A stretch of 54,766 nt of DNA from Alphaproteobacteria bacterium (lineage in GTDB: Bacteria; Pseudomonadota; Alphaproteobacteria; Rhizobiales; OSC116). Position numbers and translations under genes: made by a program. The stretch's first letter is position 1. Each line of letters begins with the position of its first letter. The notes under the pieces are model-generated. The model saw nothing but the letters and a program-made list of their open reading frames with translations, was not told where the DNA came from and did no database searches. Below are positions 33,855 through 43,493 of this stretch, piece by piece. Where the stretch lies: assembly GCA_002400495.2 (NCBI GenBank), contig NVQL02000020.1, positions 1-54,766 on the forward strand, read 5' to 3'.

Positions 33855-35114
33855 ATGAACGAAAATCTACCGATTTTACCAGTATATGGGCGTAAAGCCA
33901 CCCAACAAAGATCCATCAACACACAGCGCAAAATTGTGGCTGCCGCAATCGATATTGCCGCACAGCAAGGTATCGCAGGCTTAACCCATCGCGTGGTGGC
34001 ACAGCGCGCGGGCGTTTCCTTGGCCGCAACAACATATTATTATAAAACAAAATCCGATATAATTGCTGACGTTTCAAACACCTTGAATAATGGCTATGTT
34101 GAAATGTTCAGCAAAACCAACCAACGTATGCATCGCTATGATGTCTCTAAATCTAGGCCGCATTGGTTTGCATTCAGGCTTCTTCAACGCGCCACAAAGT
34201 CCAAACGCACCTCAAATATCGCTTGGATGGAAATTTTGTTAAACCAAGCCCATCATAACAATAACCGGCAGCTAACCCGCCAATGGGCGCAACGCATTGA
34301 ACAGGTCTGGAGCGAGGTCACCCATTTTTATAACGATGAAAAACCCGATGAAGCCGCGCGATCCGAAATAGATATGACAGTCGGTTTTTCGTTGATGATT
34401 CTGGCACTTGAGCTCACTGAGCAAGATGTGGTCGCCGTTTTCTATGAACATGCCGATCCCTTCCACCAATGGGCACGACCAGAACCAGCTGGGCAGCTAG
34501 ACGAAAACCCAAAACGCCGCATAACCCCCAAAGCCAAGCTCACCCGCCGCCGAATTTTAGATGAAACCATATCCATCCTCATCGAGCAGGGCGCATCTGC
34601 CGTGAACTTTCGTTTAATTGCCAAACGCGCCCAATTAACCCCCGCCGCACCTTCTTACTATTTTTCATCACCGCGTGCATTACTGCGCGAGGCACAAACC
34701 GAATTATTCGAACGCTCCAAAACCCGCTATCGTGATGCCATGGGCACGGTAGATTATCACAATTTGCAAATCGAAAACCTTATTGACCTGACCACAACCG
34801 TTTTCTCCCGCGAATCCACTGAATCTGGTGCACTTAACTTTGCCAATTACGGCATTTGGCTAGAAGCCTCCCGCACCTCAGAGCTGCGGCCACTGATCTG
34901 GACAGCCATTAATGACCAAGCGCAGGCTTGGCATCGCATTCTAAGTGTTTTTAACGCCAATTCCACACCGTTAGACGCATTTCTCATTCAAGCCATATAT
35001 ATAGGCAAACTCATCAGAATTGTTGGTCTTGGTTCAGCAAGTCAAGACTTGGCACAAGTGCGCAAAGAATTTTCAAATGTTTTAAACTCACTGGTTACAT
35101 CGGGTAAAATTTAA
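33855..35114 (+). CDS. Tandem TetR regulator with two HTH domains
   Basis: A 419-residue protein made of two TetR-like units. The first HTH is at about residues 24-70 (KIVAAAIDIAAQQG, THRVVAQRAGVSLAATTYYY), followed by a helical ligand-type domain; the second HTH is at about 230-280 (RRILDETISILIEQGASAVN, FRLIAKRAQLTPAAPSYYF) with its own C-terminal domain. Usual TetR proteins have about 200 residues. Both recognition helices end in xxYYF/YYY as usual, so both may bind DNA. The start at 33855 is chosen for AGAGG 6 nt upstream. It may control the divergent esterase or the following SDR. Confidence 0.85.
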   Translation: MNENLPILPVYGRKATQQRSINTQRKIVAAAIDIAAQQGIAGLTHRVVAQRAGVSLAATTYYYKTKSDIIADVSNTLNNGYVEMFSKTNQRMHRYDVSKSRPHWFAFRLLQRATKSKRTSNIAWMEILLNQAHHNNNRQLTRQWAQRIEQVWSEVTHFYNDEKPDEAARSEIDMTVGFSLMILALELTEQDVVAVFYEHADPFHQWARPEPAGQLDENPKRRITPKAKLTRRRILDETISILIEQGASAVNFRLIAKRAQLTPAAPSYYFSSPRALLREAQTELFERSKTRYRDAMGTVDYHNLQIENLIDLTTTVFSRESTESGALNFANYGIWLEASRTSELRPLIWTAINDQAQAWHRILSVFNANSTPLDAFLIQAIYIGKLIRIVGLGSASQDLAQVRKEFSNVLNSLVTSGKI

Positions 35115-35206
35115 AATCAGTACACATAAATAAAAAATTGACAATCAATGCTATATTCACCTATGTATGAAGCCACAAATTAAGCGGTCGAACCAAAGGA
35201 TATGAC

Positions 35207-35995
35207 ATGAATATAAACGATATTTTTTCCCTCCAAGGCAAAGTCGCACTGGTCACAGGCGGCTCAAGAGGCATTGGTAAAATGATTGCCGAAGGATATA
35301 TTGCCCAAGGCGCCAAAGTTTATATCAGTTCGCGCAGCCAAGAAGCTTGCGATGAAACAGTCGCAGAGCTGGGCGGCAATTGCATTGCCTTGCCAGTCGA
35401 TATTTCGACCGTTGCGGGCTGCGAAGCTTTGGCCAGTATGCTGGCCGAAAAAGAACAATCACTCGATATCTTGGTCAACAACGCAGGCGCAGCATGGGGC
35501 GCAGAATTTGCAGATTTCCCCGAAGCGGGATGGGATAAAGTGATGGATTTAAATGTAAAAACCCCGTTTTTTCTAACCCAAAAACTATACCCCATGCTCA
35601 AAGCCAGCGGCACGCCGCAAAGCCCCGCCAAAGTCATTAATATTGGCTCAATCGATGGCATGCGCATCAGCCAATGGGAAACTTATAGCTACCAAGCATC
35701 CAAAGCCGCCATCCTATATTTAACCAAACGCATGGCAGCACGTTTGGTGGTTGATCACATCAATGTCACCGCCATCGCACCAGGCGCTTTTCCAACAAAG
35801 CTAAACCGCGTCGCACTAGACCAAGCCGAAAATGTAGCCAAAGCCATTCCCTCAAAACGTGTCGGTTATGATGAAGATATGGCCGCAGCAGCCATTTATC
35901 TTGCCGCAAGATCAGGTGATTATGTTGTCGGCCACACCCTCACAGTAGATGGCGGCCTAGTTAATGCCGAATTGGGCGTCAATATTATAGACTGA
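35207..35995 (+). CDS. Short-chain dehydrogenase/reductase (SDR)
   Basis: A 262-residue classical SDR. NAD(P) motif TGGSRGIG (17-24), NNAG (91-94), and catalytic N116, S148, Y162 and K166 (YQASK) are all present; the C-terminal YVVGHTLTVDGG is standard. An arginine after the third glycine region (SSRS at 41-44) favours NADPH. It resembles gluconate 5-dehydrogenase and rhamnolipid-type 3-oxoacyl reductases, but the substrate is not certain. AAAGGA lies 6-7 nt before the ATG. It follows the double TetR gene by 92 bp and converges on a GntR gene. Confidence 0.88.
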   Translation: MNINDIFSLQGKVALVTGGSRGIGKMIAEGYIAQGAKVYISSRSQEACDETVAELGGNCIALPVDISTVAGCEALASMLAEKEQSLDILVNNAGAAWGAEFADFPEAGWDKVMDLNVKTPFFLTQKLYPMLKASGTPQSPAKVINIGSIDGMRISQWETYSYQASKAAILYLTKRMAARLVVDHINVTAIAPGAFPTKLNRVALDQAENVAKAIPSKRVGYDEDMAAAAIYLAARSGDYVVGHTLTVDGGLVNAELGVNIID

Positions 35996-36005
35996 TAAAC
36001 ATCAT

Positions 36006-36842
36006 CTAAGAAACAGGGAATCCACCCAATTCAAACAATTGATCCCGATTATTTAGGTCGATATTCATATCAAACACCACCCCATCAGTGCGGTAAACCA
36101 ATTGCGCCAAACACAATATTTCTTTTTTCGCGTTTAAGAAAATACGCCGCACTTGAATCACCGGGTCATGGGTTTGAATTTTAAGCTCAGCGGCTTCTTG
36201 CGGCATTGAAGATATAACTCTAAATTTTTGGTGCACATGGCTTAAACCAACATCTTCCGTATCATAAAGCAGCTCACTTATCAGCCCTTTTGCCCAAGCA
36301 CTTTCGGGTATTTTCCCAAAAACCTCACCCGCAATCATATATTCAGCGACAAGATATTGCCGATCATCCGAGGCAAAAGTTCGTTTCATATATTGGTAAT
36401 CATCCAGCGCCGTGCCGTCTTCAGCGGTGATTCGCAATTCATTATTTGCAGACCTCAATGCGACCATCCGAAAACTAAATGCACCATCTTCAGCGCCAGC
36501 AGAACGGTTAAGGTTATAAGGTATAGAGGCCAGAGTCTCAGGTTTGGCAATTACAAATGTGCCGCGCCCACGTGTCGGGTCAATCAGGCCTTCTTGTTTT
36601 AACCCTGCAATCGCTTGGCGCACTGTCATGGGTGACACACCAAATGTCGCAACCATTTGTTTTAAAGTCGGTAATTTATCGCCAATGTCCCAGCTTCCAT
36701 CAGCTATTTGCCGCCGAATGATTGCCGCAAGCTGCACATAATATGGGGTTCCGTCTTTGCGGAATTGTCGTTTAGTTTCGGTCTCGCTTGTCAAAGGCCA
36801 TCTTCCATACACCAAATTGGTTTCATTTCTTATCGCATTCAA
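36006..36842 (-). CDS. GntR family regulator, HutC/UTRA subfamily
   Basis: A 278-residue regulator. The winged HTH covers about residues 30-100 (PYYVQLAAIIRRQIADGSWD; TFGVSPMTVRQAIAGLKQEG; RGRGTFV), and the C-terminal UTRA effector domain about 120-275. It probably starts with TTG (36842) as no ATG lies upstream of the HTH; a start at the later TTG/GTG codons is also possible. It is divergent from the second peptide ABC operon and the likely regulator of it. UTRA domains usually sense small organic ligands related to the regulated pathway. Confidence 0.88.
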   Translation of the reverse strand: MNAIRNETNLVYGRWPLTSETETKRQFRKDGTPYYVQLAAIIRRQIADGSWDIGDKLPTLKQMVATFGVSPMTVRQAIAGLKQEGLIDPTRGRGTFVIAKPETLASIPYNLNRSAGAEDGAFSFRMVALRSANNELRITAEDGTALDDYQYMKRTFASDDRQYLVAEYMIAGEVFGKIPESAWAKGLISELLYDTEDVGLSHVHQKFRVISSMPQEAAELKIQTHDPVIQVRRIFLNAKKEILCLAQLVYRTDGVVFDMNIDLNNRDQLFELGGFPVS

Positions 36843-36856
36843 TCGCTATCTCGACA

Positions 36857-36906
36857 AGTATTAAAAATTTCACTTCACATTAGTATTAAATATGCTAAAG
36901 TACTAG
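36857..36906. promoter_or_regulatory. Repeats between GntR gene and peptide ABC operon
   Basis: AGTATTAAA occurs at 36857-36865 and again at 36882-36890, and the second copy with GTACTAG at 36900-36906 makes a loose inverted repeat (TTAGTA ... TACTAG). The position between divergent regulator and operon fits a GntR operator. AT-rich context lowers confidence. Confidence 0.35.
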
Positions 36907-37008
36907 AATATAATCACAATGCACTAAAAACGAGAAAAATAATAAACATTTCATAAAAATTGTAACAATGTCAACCTCATGTTTGGCAATTTTGGCAGGG
37001 AGGCCGAG

Positions 37009-38532
37009 ATGAATAAATGGATTAAAGGCACAATTCTATCAGTAGGTATAACTATAGGATTTAGCAGCAGTTTTGCAATTGCAGCAGACACACCATTAGG
37101 TAAATTTAGAATGGCGGAGGAGGTCAAACTCATCACGCTCGACCCGCACAATCATACAGGCGGCGGGCTTTCATATTTACGCCCCGTTTACGAAACATTA
37201 TTCTACCGCACACCAGATGCGCGCATAGAGCCACTGCTCGCAACAAGTTATAAGCTCGAGGGCATGACCCTAGAAATCACACTGCGCGAAGACGTAAAAT
37301 TCAGTGATGGAGAGCCATTTAACGCCAAAGCTGTGGTCGCAAACATCACCCGCGGCATTGAACTCGGCGTTCTAGCAGGCCTAAAACCAGTCGAAAAAGC
37401 CGAAGCCGTCGGCGATTTTAAAGTCCTAATCACCCTAAAAGCCCCATCACCTTCTCTACTCTTAGACCTAACAGGCAATTCAGGCATGATGGTCAGCCCC
37501 ATCGCTCTACAAGCCCCAGCCCTAGATCGCAACCCGGTCGGCACTGGCCCTTACGTCTATAATGCCGAAATGTCACGCGAAGGCGAAGTCCGCATTTACA
37601 CCCCAAACCCAAATTATTGGGAACCCGCACAAATCGGCCTAGAAAGCATTGAAATTTGGGAAATCCCCGATAACACCGCCCGCCTAAACGCCATCACAAC
37701 TGGCCAAGTCGATATCGGCAAATGGCTATCCAGCCCCCAAGCCGTAATTCTAGACAAAACACCAGGCCTCACATTAATCAAACGCCCAGGCGGCTCAACC
37801 TATCACCTAGTCATCTCAGATCGTGAAGGCACAAAAGTCCCCGCTTTTGCCGATAAACGCGTGCGCCAAGCCATGAATTATGCCATCGACCGCGAAGCAT
37901 TCGCTGCCGCAGTGCAATTCGGCCTGTCCGTCCCCGCATTCCAACCAGTAGATTCAGGCCATTGGTCATATAATACAGCCGTAGATGGTCGCTTTGCCTA
38001 CAACCCAGATAAAGCCCGTGAGTTACTGGCCGAAGCTGGCTACGCCGATGGTTTCACTTTCACCATGCCCAGCATTCCCGTGTTTTCAGCGCGGCTCGAG
38101 GCAGTTGCAGGCTTCTTTCAAGATGTCGGCATCACCATGAATATCGACCCGATCGAACCGGGCACGCTAGCACGCCGCAGCCGCACGACAGATTATGCCG
38201 CGACAAACCTAGTATGGCGTCATCTAGCCGATCCCTCACTTTTGACCACCTATTACATCGGCGAAAGCGGCATTTTCAACCCGTTTAAAGTCAAACCAAG
38301 TGACAAACTGTCAAAATTGGTTGTCGATGGTTTAGCCGCCAAAGAAATCGATCAGCGCGCACCGATTTATTCACAAGTGTTCGAGCAACTGGCCGATGGA
38401 TCATACCTGATCTACATCACCGCAACCCCTCTATTGGTCGGCACGACGGACGAGGTCGCCAATAACCCAACGGTAAACTTCAGGGCAGGCGAGTCATCAC
38501 CATATTGGCGCGGTTTGCGCATGAGCGAATAA
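37009..38532 (+). CDS. Peptide/opine ABC transporter substrate-binding protein
   Basis: A 507-residue periplasmic SBP_bac_5 protein. The ATG at 37009 has AGGGAGG 5-6 nt upstream and gives a good signal peptide (MNKWIKGTILSVGITIGFSS, ending FAIAA before DTP). Family motifs: PLLATSYKLEG, LREDVKFSDGEPFNA, GTGPYVYN, VRQAMNYAIDREAFA. First gene of the operon binding protein, DppB, DppC-D fusion, DppF, LysR. No hairpin separates it from the permease gene (21-bp gap), unlike the first dpp operon. Confidence 0.9.
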   Translation: MNKWIKGTILSVGITIGFSSSFAIAADTPLGKFRMAEEVKLITLDPHNHTGGGLSYLRPVYETLFYRTPDARIEPLLATSYKLEGMTLEITLREDVKFSDGEPFNAKAVVANITRGIELGVLAGLKPVEKAEAVGDFKVLITLKAPSPSLLLDLTGNSGMMVSPIALQAPALDRNPVGTGPYVYNAEMSREGEVRIYTPNPNYWEPAQIGLESIEIWEIPDNTARLNAITTGQVDIGKWLSSPQAVILDKTPGLTLIKRPGGSTYHLVISDREGTKVPAFADKRVRQAMNYAIDREAFAAAVQFGLSVPAFQPVDSGHWSYNTAVDGRFAYNPDKARELLAEAGYADGFTFTMPSIPVFSARLEAVAGFFQDVGITMNIDPIEPGTLARRSRTTDYAATNLVWRHLADPSLLTTYYIGESGIFNPFKVKPSDKLSKLVVDGLAAKEIDQRAPIYSQVFEQLADGSYLIYITATPLLVGTTDEVANNPTVNFRAGESSPYWRGLRMSE

Positions 38533-38553
38533 GACTAAGGTTGGTATCATTAT

Positions 38554-39498
38554 ATGCTTAGACTTATTGGGCAAAGACTAATCGCGCTCATTCCGCTATT
38601 ATTCATCGTATCGGTGCTGACTTTTTCCTTCACCGCACTCCTCCCAGGTGATCCTGTAGATCTGATCATTGGCGATGAAGGCACTGCAGAGCAGTACGAA
38701 ATGGTGCGTGAGCGATTGGGCATGAATGTCCCCATCGTTTCACGCTATTTCCAATGGTTAGGCCGTGCGGCACAAGGCGATTTAGGCACATCATTCTTTA
38801 ATAGTGTGCCCGTTATGGATGCCGTTATGCAACGGTTACCTGTCACCATATCTCTCACCGCAGTTTCGGCCCTCATCGCGGTGATTGTAGGTATGGCGGC
38901 GGGCATCGCGGCGGCTCTAAATCCCCGTTCTTGGATCGATCGCCTCGCCACTTTTGGCGCTACGCTCGGCCAAGCCATCCCAAATTTCTGGTTCGGCATA
39001 TTACTAGTGGCGTTTTTCGCCGTCTCCCTGCGTTGGTTCCCCGCGACAGGTTTCACCCCGCTATCAACTTCCCCATGGGAGTGGCTGCGCAGCGTCACCT
39101 TGCCAGCCCTCGCATTAGGCTTAAGCTCCAGCGCCGCCATTGCCCGCCAAGTGCGCTCGGCCATGGTCGGGGTTCTTCAGCAAGATTACATCCGCGCCGC
39201 CCGCGCTCAAGGCTTGTCACGGCGCCGCGTGGTCTTCAAGCATGTGCTTAAAAACGCATTAATCCCCGTGGTTGCAGTCCTATCATTCCAAATCACCATT
39301 CTACTCGGTGGTGCATTAATCGTAGAACAAGTATTCGCCATTAACGGCCTAGGTTCTCTCGCCATTTCCGCAGTGCGCCAACAAGATATTCCGATGATTC
39401 AAGGCATCGTTCTCGTCTCAGTCTTCATCGTCGTGGCCATTCAACTGACCACCGATATGATTTACGGCTTCCTCAACCCCAAAGCACGGCCTTCATGA
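38554..39498 (+). CDS. Peptide ABC transporter permease (DppB type)
   Basis: A 314-residue membrane permease, starting LRLIGQRLIALIPLLFIVSV with FTALLPGDPVDLI. Docking loop GLSRRRVVFKHVLKNALIP, then six membrane segments and the NPKARPS tail. It overlaps the next gene by 4 bp (ATGA). It is the second DppB-type protein in the window; the codon usage (C-ending codons, many CTA leucines) differs from the first at 8146. Confidence 0.9.
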   Translation: MLRLIGQRLIALIPLLFIVSVLTFSFTALLPGDPVDLIIGDEGTAEQYEMVRERLGMNVPIVSRYFQWLGRAAQGDLGTSFFNSVPVMDAVMQRLPVTISLTAVSALIAVIVGMAAGIAAALNPRSWIDRLATFGATLGQAIPNFWFGILLVAFFAVSLRWFPATGFTPLSTSPWEWLRSVTLPALALGLSSSAAIARQVRSAMVGVLQQDYIRAARAQGLSRRRVVFKHVLKNALIPVVAVLSFQITILLGGALIVEQVFAINGLGSLAISAVRQQDIPMIQGIVLVSVFIVVAIQLTTDMIYGFLNPKARPS

Positions 39499-41378
39499 AA
39501 ACAGCAACAAAAAACCCCTATAACGCGTCCATGCTGGCCGTCGCCATTCCCGCCTCAACAATTTTGATTCTGCTCGTCATTGTCTCAATCGGCGCCGAGT
39601 GGATAGCCCCCTATGATCCGCTAAAACAATCCTTACGCGAAGCCCTGCAAAGCCCATCGTCAGTCCATTGGCTCGGCACAGATAATCTAGGCCGCGATGT
39701 TCTAAGCCGCCTCATTTTCGGCGGCCGCATCGCCCTAATTTCATCCCTCGAAGCCACCCTAATAGCTGTTGTCTTAGGCGTGCCACTCGGCCTATTCATC
39801 GGCTATCGCGGCGGATGGTGGGATTGGGCGGTGATGCGTTTGGTCGAAGCCGTGGTCTCCATACCGGGCATCATGGTCGCCATTGTCATCATCGCCATTC
39901 TAGGCCCAGGCCTACACCGCGCCATGATCGCCCTAGGCATTCTATATTCAACCGCCTTCCTACGCCTAGCCCGCAGTGTCGTGTTGGCCGAGCGCGAGGA
40001 AGTCTATGTCAAAGCCGCCCGCGTCATCGGCGCATCCTCAAACCGCATCCTCCTCCGCCACATCCTACCCAACATCGCTCCCCCATTAATCATCCAAGTC
40101 ACCCTAACCATAGGCGCAGTTCTGCTAGCCGAAGCAGGCTTAAGCTTCGTCGGCCTAGGCGTGCAACCCCCAGGTGCAAGCTGGGGCACAATGCTCAACA
40201 CCGCCGCCACCTATATGGCACTAAACGCCTTCTTAGCCGTCCCCCCAGGCTTAGCCATTGTCATCACAGTATTGTCAGTCAATCTACTCGGCGATGTCCT
40301 CCGCGATTCAGTCGGCCGCGGCATTGCCGTCAGCGTAAAACCCACCACACCCACAGCAAAATTCGCCGAAAGCACCACCACCACGTCGCAACCCAATGCC
40401 GATGACATTCTGCACATCCAAGGCCTACAAGTCGTAGTCAACTCAAAAGATGGCAGCGAATTCCCCGTCATCACCGATCTATCATTCAGCATCAAAAAGG
40501 GCGAAACCCTCGGCCTAGTCGGCGAATCAGGCTGCGGCAAAACCATCACAGGCTTGTCAATTCTAGGCCTAATCGGCACAGGAGGCCGCGTAACCCACGG
40601 TACCATAAACCTCAACAATACCGAACTAACCGCATTTTCCACCCAACAAATGGAGCAAATTCGCGGCGACGAGGTGGCAATGGTATTCCAAGACCCCACC
40701 ACTAGCCTCAACCCAGCTTTCACTGTGGGTGATCAAATTGCCGAAGTGTTGCGCGTCAAACAAGGCATGACCAAAAAACAAGCATGGGCGAGGGCGGTCG
40801 AGCTAATCGATCGTGTTGGCATCACCAGACCAGCCGAGCGCGCCAAGGCCTACCCACACGAATTATCGGGCGGCATGGCACAACGCATCGCCATCGCCCG
40901 CGCTCTATCCTGCAACCCCAAATTACTAATCGCCGATGAACCAACCACAGCCCTAGACGTCACAATCCAGCAAGAAATTCTAGACCTGTTTCGCGACCTT
41001 CAAGACGAGTTCGGCATGGCCATCTTATTCGTCACCCACGATTTAGCAGTGGCCGCAGATATTTGCGACCGCGTTTGCGTCATGTATGCAGGCGAACTGG
41101 TCGAAATGGCCAATATAGATGAGCTATTCGCCACCCCGCGCCACCCTTACACAGCAGGCCTGCTATCAGCCATGCCCCACGCCTCAGACCGAAAACCGCC
41201 ACTGCCAACCATTAAAGGCACAGTACCAGTGCCAAAATTATGGCCAACAGGCTGCCGCTTTTCCGAACGTTGCGATTATAGCCAAAAGGCCTGCGAGCAA
41301 TTGATCACCTTAACAGGAACCACCTCTCAGGTGCGCTGCATACGCGCCAACGAAATTAACTTGGGGGCATCTATATAA
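39495..41378 (+). CDS. Fused peptide ABC permease-ATPase (DppC-DppD)
   Basis: A 627-residue fusion. Residues 1-280 are a DppC-type permease (LGTDNLGRDVLSRLIFGGR, docking loop VIGASSNRILLRHILPN, end NLLGDVLRDSVGRG). A threonine/proline-rich linker of about 25 residues follows, then a DppD-type ATPase from about 307 (Walker A GESGCGKT, Q-loop VFQDPTTSLNP, signature LSGGMAQR, Walker [16 protein letters not shown]-terminal GCRFSERCDYSQKAC). The frame is open through the linker, so this is a true fusion. The equivalent genes in the first dpp operon are separate. Its TAA overlaps the next ATG. Confidence 0.9.
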   Translation: MKTATKNPYNASMLAVAIPASTILILLVIVSIGAEWIAPYDPLKQSLREALQSPSSVHWLGTDNLGRDVLSRLIFGGRIALISSLEATLIAVVLGVPLGLFIGYRGGWWDWAVMRLVEAVVSIPGIMVAIVIIAILGPGLHRAMIALGILYSTAFLRLARSVVLAEREEVYVKAARVIGASSNRILLRHILPNIAPPLIIQVTLTIGAVLLAEAGLSFVGLGVQPPGASWGTMLNTAATYMALNAFLAVPPGLAIVITVLSVNLLGDVLRDSVGRGIAVSVKPTTPTAKFAESTTTTSQPNADDILHIQGLQVVVNSKDGSEFPVITDLSFSIKKGETLGLVGESGCGKTITGLSILGLIGTGGRVTHGTINLNNTELTAFSTQQMEQIRGDEVAMVFQDPTTSLNPAFTVGDQIAEVLRVKQGMTKKQAWARAVELIDRVGITRPAERAKAYPHELSGGMAQRIAIARALSCNPKLLIADEPTTALDVTIQQEILDLFRDLQDEFGMAILFVTHDLAVAADICDRVCVMYAGELVEMANIDELFATPRHPYTAGLLSAMPHASDRKPPLPTIKGTVPVPKLWPTGCRFSERCDYSQKACEQLITLTGTTSQVRCIRANEINLGASI

Positions 41379-42382
41379 TGGGCGATAAACCACTAATTGA
41401 AATAAACGATTTATGGGTCACATATTGGGCGCGTTCAGCTTTTCAACTGCGCAGCAAACCATTCCATGCCGTCAAAGGCGTGTCACTATCCATCAAAGCT
41501 GGCCAAACATTAGGTATAGTCGGCGAATCTGGCTCAGGAAAATCCTCCCTCGCCAATGCCGTGCTGGGTTTAGTGCCAGTCGAATCTGGCACAATACGCT
41601 TCGATCAACATGAATTATCAGCCATGAAAACCCGATACCCCGCAGCCGTGCGCAAACAAATACAAGCCGTATTCCAAGACCCATTCTCATCACTAAACCC
41701 ATCAATGACAGTCGAAGACATCATCAGCGAACCACTGCGCGTACACACCAAAATGAGCAATGACCAACGCCGCGACCTAGTGGTCGAACTCCTAGAATTA
41801 GTCTCGCTATCAAAAGACCATCTAAAACGCCACCCCCACGAATTCTCAGGCGGCCAACGCCAACGCATCGCCATCGCCTCAGCCCTAGCACTACAACCCA
41901 AATTACTAGTTTTGGATGAACCCGTAAGCGCCTTAGACGTATCAACCCAAAACCAAATCATCAATCTATTATACGAACGCCGCGATGCTTTAGGCATAGC
42001 ATATATGCTAATCGCGCATGATTTAGCATTGGTGCATCACATTTCAGACCGAATCGCCGTCATGTATCTCGGCCACATTGTCGAAGAAGGCCCCGCAGAT
42101 CGCGTCTATAAAAACCCAGCTCATCCCTATACAAAAGCCTTATTAGAGGCCGTGCCACTGCTCGACCCCGCCAAACAACGCGCCCGCCGCGCCGCCCGTA
42201 AAGCCCAACCAGCTTATGACACACCGCGCGATGCCCAAGTCGGCTGCCCCTATAAAAACCGCTGCGCCCAAGTTTTGCCAAAATGCCAAACCCAAGCCCC
42301 CACACCATTTTCCGTCAAAGGCGGTGGTGTCGCAAGCTGCTTCCTCGTTGCCGATGCCCAGCCAACAAGCGAGGCGCTTTAA
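41378..42382 (+). CDS. Peptide ABC transporter ATPase (DppF type)
   Basis: A 334-residue ABC ATPase. Walker [11 protein letters not shown]-loop VFQDPFSSLNPS, signature FSGGQRQR, Walker B LLVLDEPVSALDV and the C-terminal cysteine motif GCPYKNRCAQVLPKC are present. It begins at the A of the previous TAA and stops directly before the LysR start (TAAATG), so it is tightly coupled to both. Heterodimer partner of the ATPase part of the fused protein. Confidence 0.9.
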   Translation: MGDKPLIEINDLWVTYWARSAFQLRSKPFHAVKGVSLSIKAGQTLGIVGESGSGKSSLANAVLGLVPVESGTIRFDQHELSAMKTRYPAAVRKQIQAVFQDPFSSLNPSMTVEDIISEPLRVHTKMSNDQRRDLVVELLELVSLSKDHLKRHPHEFSGGQRQRIAIASALALQPKLLVLDEPVSALDVSTQNQIINLLYERRDALGIAYMLIAHDLALVHHISDRIAVMYLGHIVEEGPADRVYKNPAHPYTKALLEAVPLLDPAKQRARRAARKAQPAYDTPRDAQVGCPYKNRCAQVLPKCQTQAPTPFSVKGGGVASCFLVADAQPTSEAL

Positions 42383-43309
42383 ATGAATTTAAAGCAAATC
42401 CAATATTTTGTTGCCGTGTGCGAAGAAGGCTCACTCGCCGCCGCCGCTGTGCGCCTCAATTGCACAGGCCCCGGCATGAGCCAACAAATGAGCGGCCTAG
42501 AAACAAGGCTAGGTGTCATCCTGTTCGACCGTACCTCGCGCGGCGTCACCCCAACCGATGCAGGTAGGCGTTTCTACGACCGCTGCCTAATCATATTAAA
42601 AACCGTCCGAGAAGCCGAAAACGAAATTGAAGATTTCAAAGGCGGCATATACGGCTCCCTATCTGTCGGCTTCGCCCCAGGTGTGGCAAAATCCATATTA
42701 CCCCAAGCCTTAACACGCTTCACCAAACAATTCCCCCAAGTCGATATCGATATTGCCAGCGGCACCGCAGATGCGCTCGTCGCCGCCACATCCAACGGAA
42801 CATTAGATTTTTATGTAGGCCAATTCATCGAACCACAAATTGGCCTCACCGCCGTGCCGATTGGCCGCTACCCCGTTGGGCTAATTTCAGGCGCAGGCCT
42901 AGGCTTTGAGCCAATGAAACCATTAAATCTAGCCAAAATACCGCCGCTTAAACTTTTCGTTCCGTCAGCTATAAACAGCCTAAAACCCAAAATAGAAGAT
43001 GCCATCCGCCATGGCGAAATTCTTTTAGATCGAAGAATCTCGATTGATAGCCTCGCCGCAGGCATAGAATTCATCGCCCAAGCCGACTGGTCAGCAATTT
43101 TGCCATATTGGATTTGCCTCAAAGAGCTAGACAATAAAAAAATCACCATCAATCCAATTGCCCAGCCATTTATGCAAGTAGATGTCGCGCTCATCTTTCC
43201 AACCAAGAGCCCGATATCCAGAACATCAAAATTATTCTACCAATATTTCATAGAGGAATTACAACGAACCGAAGAACAATGGCAGCGCCTCACAGCGCAT
43301 CAGCCTTAA
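42383..43309 (+). CDS. LysR family transcriptional regulator
   Basis: A 308-residue LysR protein of the CysB/Nac-like branch. The helix-turn-helix is at residues 1-62 (MNLKQIQYFVAVCEEGSLAA; GPGMSQQMSGLETRLGVILF), and the effector domain has LSVGFAPGVAKSILPQAL. It begins on the base after the ABC ATPase stop, so it is the last gene of that operon. It may also act on the TRAP operon that follows after 184 bp, where a 19-bp inverted repeat is found. Confidence 0.88.
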   Translation: MNLKQIQYFVAVCEEGSLAAAAVRLNCTGPGMSQQMSGLETRLGVILFDRTSRGVTPTDAGRRFYDRCLIILKTVREAENEIEDFKGGIYGSLSVGFAPGVAKSILPQALTRFTKQFPQVDIDIASGTADALVAATSNGTLDFYVGQFIEPQIGLTAVPIGRYPVGLISGAGLGFEPMKPLNLAKIPPLKLFVPSAINSLKPKIEDAIRHGEILLDRRISIDSLAAGIEFIAQADWSAILPYWICLKELDNKKITINPIAQPFMQVDVALIFPTKSPISRTSKLFYQYFIEELQRTEEQWQRLTAHQP

Positions 43310-43381
43310 GCAATCATTAGAGCTGGCATTAGTAGAAATAAGTTCTCCTAATGCTGTTTCTAAAATAAAATCACCAACGGT

Positions 43382-43400
43382 AGCTTGTTTCAAACAAGCT
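43382..43400. promoter_or_regulatory. Perfect 19-bp inverted repeat upstream of TRAP operon
   Basis: AGCTTGTTTCAAACAAGCT is a perfect inverted repeat with a single central base. It lies 94 bp before the binding-protein start codon and 73 bp after the LysR stop. A second, shorter inverted repeat (GCACT ... AGTGC) follows at about 43407-43422. Operator for the LysR or GntR protein, or a hairpin ending the LysR transcript (no T-run), are both possible. Confidence 0.5.
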
Positions 43401-43493
43401 CCAACAGCACTAAGGGAAGTGCTTTTAATTCACAATCGCGAGCATAACGAGGTCACACTCATCTACCTGCATCGCATCAATGGGAGGAAGAAA

